Shown here piece by piece: positions 4,284 to 6,806 of a stretch of DNA of 6,806 nt. Source of the stretch: an uncultured Ruminococcus sp. (lineage in GTDB: Bacteria > Bacillota > Clostridia > Oscillospirales > Acutalibacteraceae); contig CACYDY010000098.1 in NCBI GenBank assembly GCA_902773245.1, positions 1-6,806 on the forward strand, written 5' to 3'. Both the position numbers and the translations under genes were made by a program. Every line of letters starts with the position of its first letter. Within the stretch, counting starts at the first letter, position 1. The notes beneath the pieces were generated by a model. The model did no database searches and had not been told where the DNA came from. It saw only the letters and a program-made list of their open reading frames with translations.

Positions 4284-6677
4284 ATGGACTATAGTTTAAC
4301 AGTTGAACAGGCTAAGGAGCTTATTTCCGCAAAGCTTTCGCATAACATGGGAGTTGCCGTTAAAGATGCAACGGACGAGCATCTTTACAAAGCCACCGCT
4401 TTGGTGGTTCGTGAGCTTATGAGCCGGGGCTACAAGGAATTTACCGATAAAACGGTCGCTCAAAACAAGAAAACCGTGTACTATCTGTGCATGGAGTTCC
4501 TTCTCGGACGTTCGCTCAAGAATAACGTTTGCAATCTTGATCTGGAAAATACATTAGACAAGGCTTTGAAAAGCTTTGGAACAAATATAGAAAACATCTA
4601 CGACCAGGAACCCGACGCAGGCTTGGGCAACGGCGGACTCGGACGTCTTGCGGCTTGCTTCCTGGACGGACTTGCATCGCAGGGATATCCTTCAATGGGA
4701 TATTCTCTCAGATACGAAATGGGTATCTTCAAGCAGAGTCTTGTGGACGGCTGGCAGACGGAACTTCCCGACAACTGGCTTCCGGGCGGCAGCGTTTGGC
4801 TTCAGTCACACCCCGATAAGGCTGTTGAGGTAAAATTCAACGGCAGCGTTGAGGAAACATGGGGCGACGGAAAGTGTACCGTTACTCTCAAAAATCCTAC
4901 TACCGTTACGGCAGTTCCTTACGATATGTACATCTCCGGCAACGAGGGCAAGGGTATCAGCAGACTCAGACTCTGGGCTGCAAAGGCTGAAAATATTGAC
5001 ATGAACCTCTTCAATGACGGTCAGTATATGAGAGCCATGGAGCAGAAAGCAATGGCGGAGTCCATCACTCAGATCCTCTATCCGGGCGACAACCATGCCG
5101 AAGGAAAGAGCCTGCGACTCAACCAGCAGTATTTCCTCGTATCCGCTACAATTCAGGATATTCTCAGAAGACACTTCATGAATAACGGAACATTGGAGAA
5201 TCTGCCCGATTATGTAACTCTTCACCTTAACGACACTCACCCTGTTCTCGCAGTTCCCGAGCTCATGAGAATCATCATGGACGATTACGGCTACGGCTGG
5301 GATCAGGCTTGGAAAATCGTTTCAAAAACTATCGCTTACACAAACCACACCGTTATGCGCGAAGCTCTCGAGTGCTGGGGCGAGGATATGTTCAGAAACA
5401 AGCTTCCGAGAATTTATCAGATCGTCGCAGAGCTTAACAGACGTTACTGCGAGTCGCTCCACGCAAAGGGAATTGACGGATATCAGGTCGGAAGAATGGC
5501 TATTATCAATGACGGCGTTGTTAAAATGGCTAACCTGGCTGTTATGGCAAGCTATAAAGTCAACGGCGTTTCGGGACTTCACAGTCAGATACTCAAGGAC
5601 ACCGTTTTCAACGATTACTACAGAGTAACTCCCGAGAAGTTCACAAATGTGACGAACGGTATCGCTCACAGACGCTGGCTCAACCAGTCCAACCCCGAGC
5701 TTTCATCTCTTATCACAGAGCTTATCGGCGGAGGTTTCCGCAGTGATGCGTCGGAGCTTACAAAGCTTTTGAAGTATCAGGACGACAGCGCTGTTCTTGA
5801 AAAGCTTGCAAAGATCAAGCGCAGCAACAAGATCGCCATGGCTAAATACATCAAAGACAACAACGGTGTTGCGGTTGATCCCGATTCGATATTTGACGTT
5901 CAGGTGAAGCGTCTGCACGAGTACAAAAGACAGCTTCTCAATGCGCTTCACATTCTTTCACTTTGGCAGTACCTCAGAGAGAACCCAAATGCCGAGTTCA
6001 CTCCGAAAACATACATTTTCGGCGCAAAGGCTGCTCCGGGATACTACTTTGCCAAGGAGATCATTCAGTTCATAGTTAAAATGGCTGACAAGATCAACAA
6101 CGATCCGCTTGTTAATCAAAAGCTTAAGGTTATCTATCTTGAGGACTACAGAGTTACTGTTGCAGAAAAGCTCATGCCGGCTTCGGAGATCAGCGAGCAG
6201 ATATCTCTTGCGGGAACAGAGGCTTCCGGTACGGGCAACATGAAGTTTATGATAAACGGCGCTCTGACACTGGGCACTCTCGACGGCGCAAACGTAGAGA
6301 TCCACGACGCTGTGGGCGATAAGAATATGTTCCTCTTCGGAATGACAACGCCCGAGGTGGTAAATCTCAAGGCTAACGGTTACAATCCCATGGATTATTA
6401 TGTTAACAATCCCGTTATCAAGAAAGCTATCGACGAGCTTAATGCTACCAACTTCGTTCACATTGCAAAAAATCTCACGGAACAGGATCCGTATATGGTT
6501 CTTGCCGATTTTGAAGATTATGCCGCGGCTCAAAAGAAGGCTTCCAAGCTTTACGGCGACGCTAAAGAATGGAACAAGGTATCGCTCATTAATATTGCAA
6601 ATGCAGGCATTTTTGCCGCTGACAGAGCAATAAACGACTATGCAAAGGACATTTGGAACTTGTCGCCAGTTGAATAA
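4284..6677 (+). CDS. glgP: Glycogen/maltodextrin phosphorylase (GT35)
   Basis: This 797-residue cytoplasmic enzyme releases glucose-1-phosphate from alpha-1,4-glucan ends using phosphate and pyridoxal phosphate. Conserved blocks occur in order: YLCMEFLLGRSL (67-78), the glycine-rich GNGGLG (115-120), NDTHP (316-320), YTNHTV, VTNGI (456-460), RLHEYKRQ (543-550, with R543 and K548 matching phosphate-site residues) and GAKAAPGYYFAKE. The signature EASGTGNMKFMINGAL follows, with K654 the expected lysine for the cofactor. Length is typical of bacterial phosphorylases, with no obvious regulatory extension. Sequence alone does not separate glycogen from maltodextrin preference. The HTVMREALE stretch has Arg where Pro or Ala is common. 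The ATG at 4284 has AAGGAG (4269-4274) nine bases upstream; an in-frame GTG at 4248 lies ahead of that site. The gene has its own promoter, with no other glycogen gene in the window. Confidence 0.98.
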   Translation: MDYSLTVEQAKELISAKLSHNMGVAVKDATDEHLYKATALVVRELMSRGYKEFTDKTVAQNKKTVYYLCMEFLLGRSLKNNVCNLDLENTLDKALKSFGTNIENIYDQEPDAGLGNGGLGRLAACFLDGLASQGYPSMGYSLRYEMGIFKQSLVDGWQTELPDNWLPGGSVWLQSHPDKAVEVKFNGSVEETWGDGKCTVTLKNPTTVTAVPYDMYISGNEGKGISRLRLWAAKAENIDMNLFNDGQYMRAMEQKAMAESITQILYPGDNHAEGKSLRLNQQYFLVSATIQDILRRHFMNNGTLENLPDYVTLHLNDTHPVLAVPELMRIIMDDYGYGWDQAWKIVSKTIAYTNHTVMREALECWGEDMFRNKLPRIYQIVAELNRRYCESLHAKGIDGYQVGRMAIINDGVVKMANLAVMASYKVNGVSGLHSQILKDTVFNDYYRVTPEKFTNVTNGIAHRRWLNQSNPELSSLITELIGGGFRSDASELTKLLKYQDDSAVLEKLAKIKRSNKIAMAKYIKDNNGVAVDPDSIFDVQVKRLHEYKRQLLNALHILSLWQYLRENPNAEFTPKTYIFGAKAAPGYYFAKEIIQFIVKMADKINNDPLVNQKLKVIYLEDYRVTVAEKLMPASEISEQISLAGTEASGTGNMKFMINGALTLGTLDGANVEIHDAVGDKNMFLFGMTTPEVVNLKANGYNPMDYYVNNPVIKKAIDELNATNFVHIAKNLTEQDPYMVLADFEDYAAAQKKASKLYGDAKEWNKVSLINIANAGIFAADRAINDYAKDIWNLSPVE

Positions 6678-6712
6678 TATTTATACTCGAAATCTAAAAG
6701 ATTTAGAATATT

Positions 6713-6806
6713 AAAGTTTTGATCAAACTTTTTCAAAAGTTTGCGGTTTCCAAAGGCAGAGCCGGTGACGGCGAAGCCTAATCCCTTTAGGGAGTCGCTG
6801 ACGGAA
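6713..6806 (+). repeat. Structured 3' element downstream of glgP (copy B, cut by window end)
   Basis: Starting 36 nt after the glgP stop are alternating AAAGTTT/AAACTTT arms. CAAACTTTT (6724-6732) pairs with AAAAGTTTG (6735-6743), and a competing pairing forms with 6713-6719. Next, AGGC (6754-6757) pairs with GCCT (6776-6779) around a purine internal loop, and GCCG/CGGC (6761-6764, 6769-6772) is closed by a GTGA loop of the GNRA type. Last, TCCCT/AGGGA (6782-6793) forms a third dyad. The last part (6771-6795) recurs at 426-450 on the other strand. It may end glgP transcription or be a dispersed repeat; no strong U tract is visible before the window ends. Confidence 0.5.

Noticed and set aside
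5958..6533. 191-codon open frame on the minus strand inside glgP
   Set aside because: It is fully antisense to the conserved catalytic part of glgP, has no recognisable domain and no ribosome binding site that I can see.
6690..6707. Intrinsic terminator directly after glgP
   Set aside because: The possible stems (AAATCT/AGATTT or TCTAAA/TTTAGA) have six AT-rich pairs, compete with each other and have no U tract, so they are too weak to call.

Overview
The window looks like a chromosomal housekeeping segment of a low-to-mid GC Gram-positive anaerobe, probably a clostridial gut bacterium of the Ruminococcaceae/Oscillospiraceae type. The evidence is the gene neighbourhood (zapA followed by a long U32-family protein), strong AGGAG-type ribosome binding sites, AT-rich sigma-A-like promoters and the style of the protein sequences. 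The taxonomic call is an inference. I found no clear mobile element, CRISPR array, tRNA or rRNA.

Layout. Positions 2-364 (+) hold the C-terminal end of an AT-rich, unrecognised membrane protein cut by the window edge. A strong two-way terminator hairpin (372-418) separates it from a leftward operon read from about 4016 down to 471. In transcription order this is zapA (cell division, with a long extra C-terminal tail), a 688-residue U32 protein of the RlhA type (probable RNA hydroxylation), dut (dUTPase) and a small DUF1294 membrane protein. The genes are 10-20 nt apart, and two of the ribosome binding sites overlap the stop codon of the gene before. A 336-bp AT-rich intergenic region (3948-4283) carries two back-to-back promoters. 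Both have the same -35 and -10 hexamers and the same 17-bp spacing, and several repeats and palindromes around them look like possible operators. To the right, glgP (glycogen/maltodextrin phosphorylase, 4284-6677, +) is transcribed alone with its own 5' leader.

Ends. Downstream of glgP is an element with hairpin potential (6713-6806, cut by the window end). Part of it recurs in the other orientation just downstream of the DUF1294 gene (426-450), so each copy lies 3' of a gene and reads in the direction of that gene. This is probably a dispersed genomic repeat.

No previously undescribed multi-gene system is evident. The points most worth checking are the repeated 3' element, the ZapA tail, the operator-like repeats at the zapA promoter and the RlhA-like U32 protein with its second cysteine cluster.
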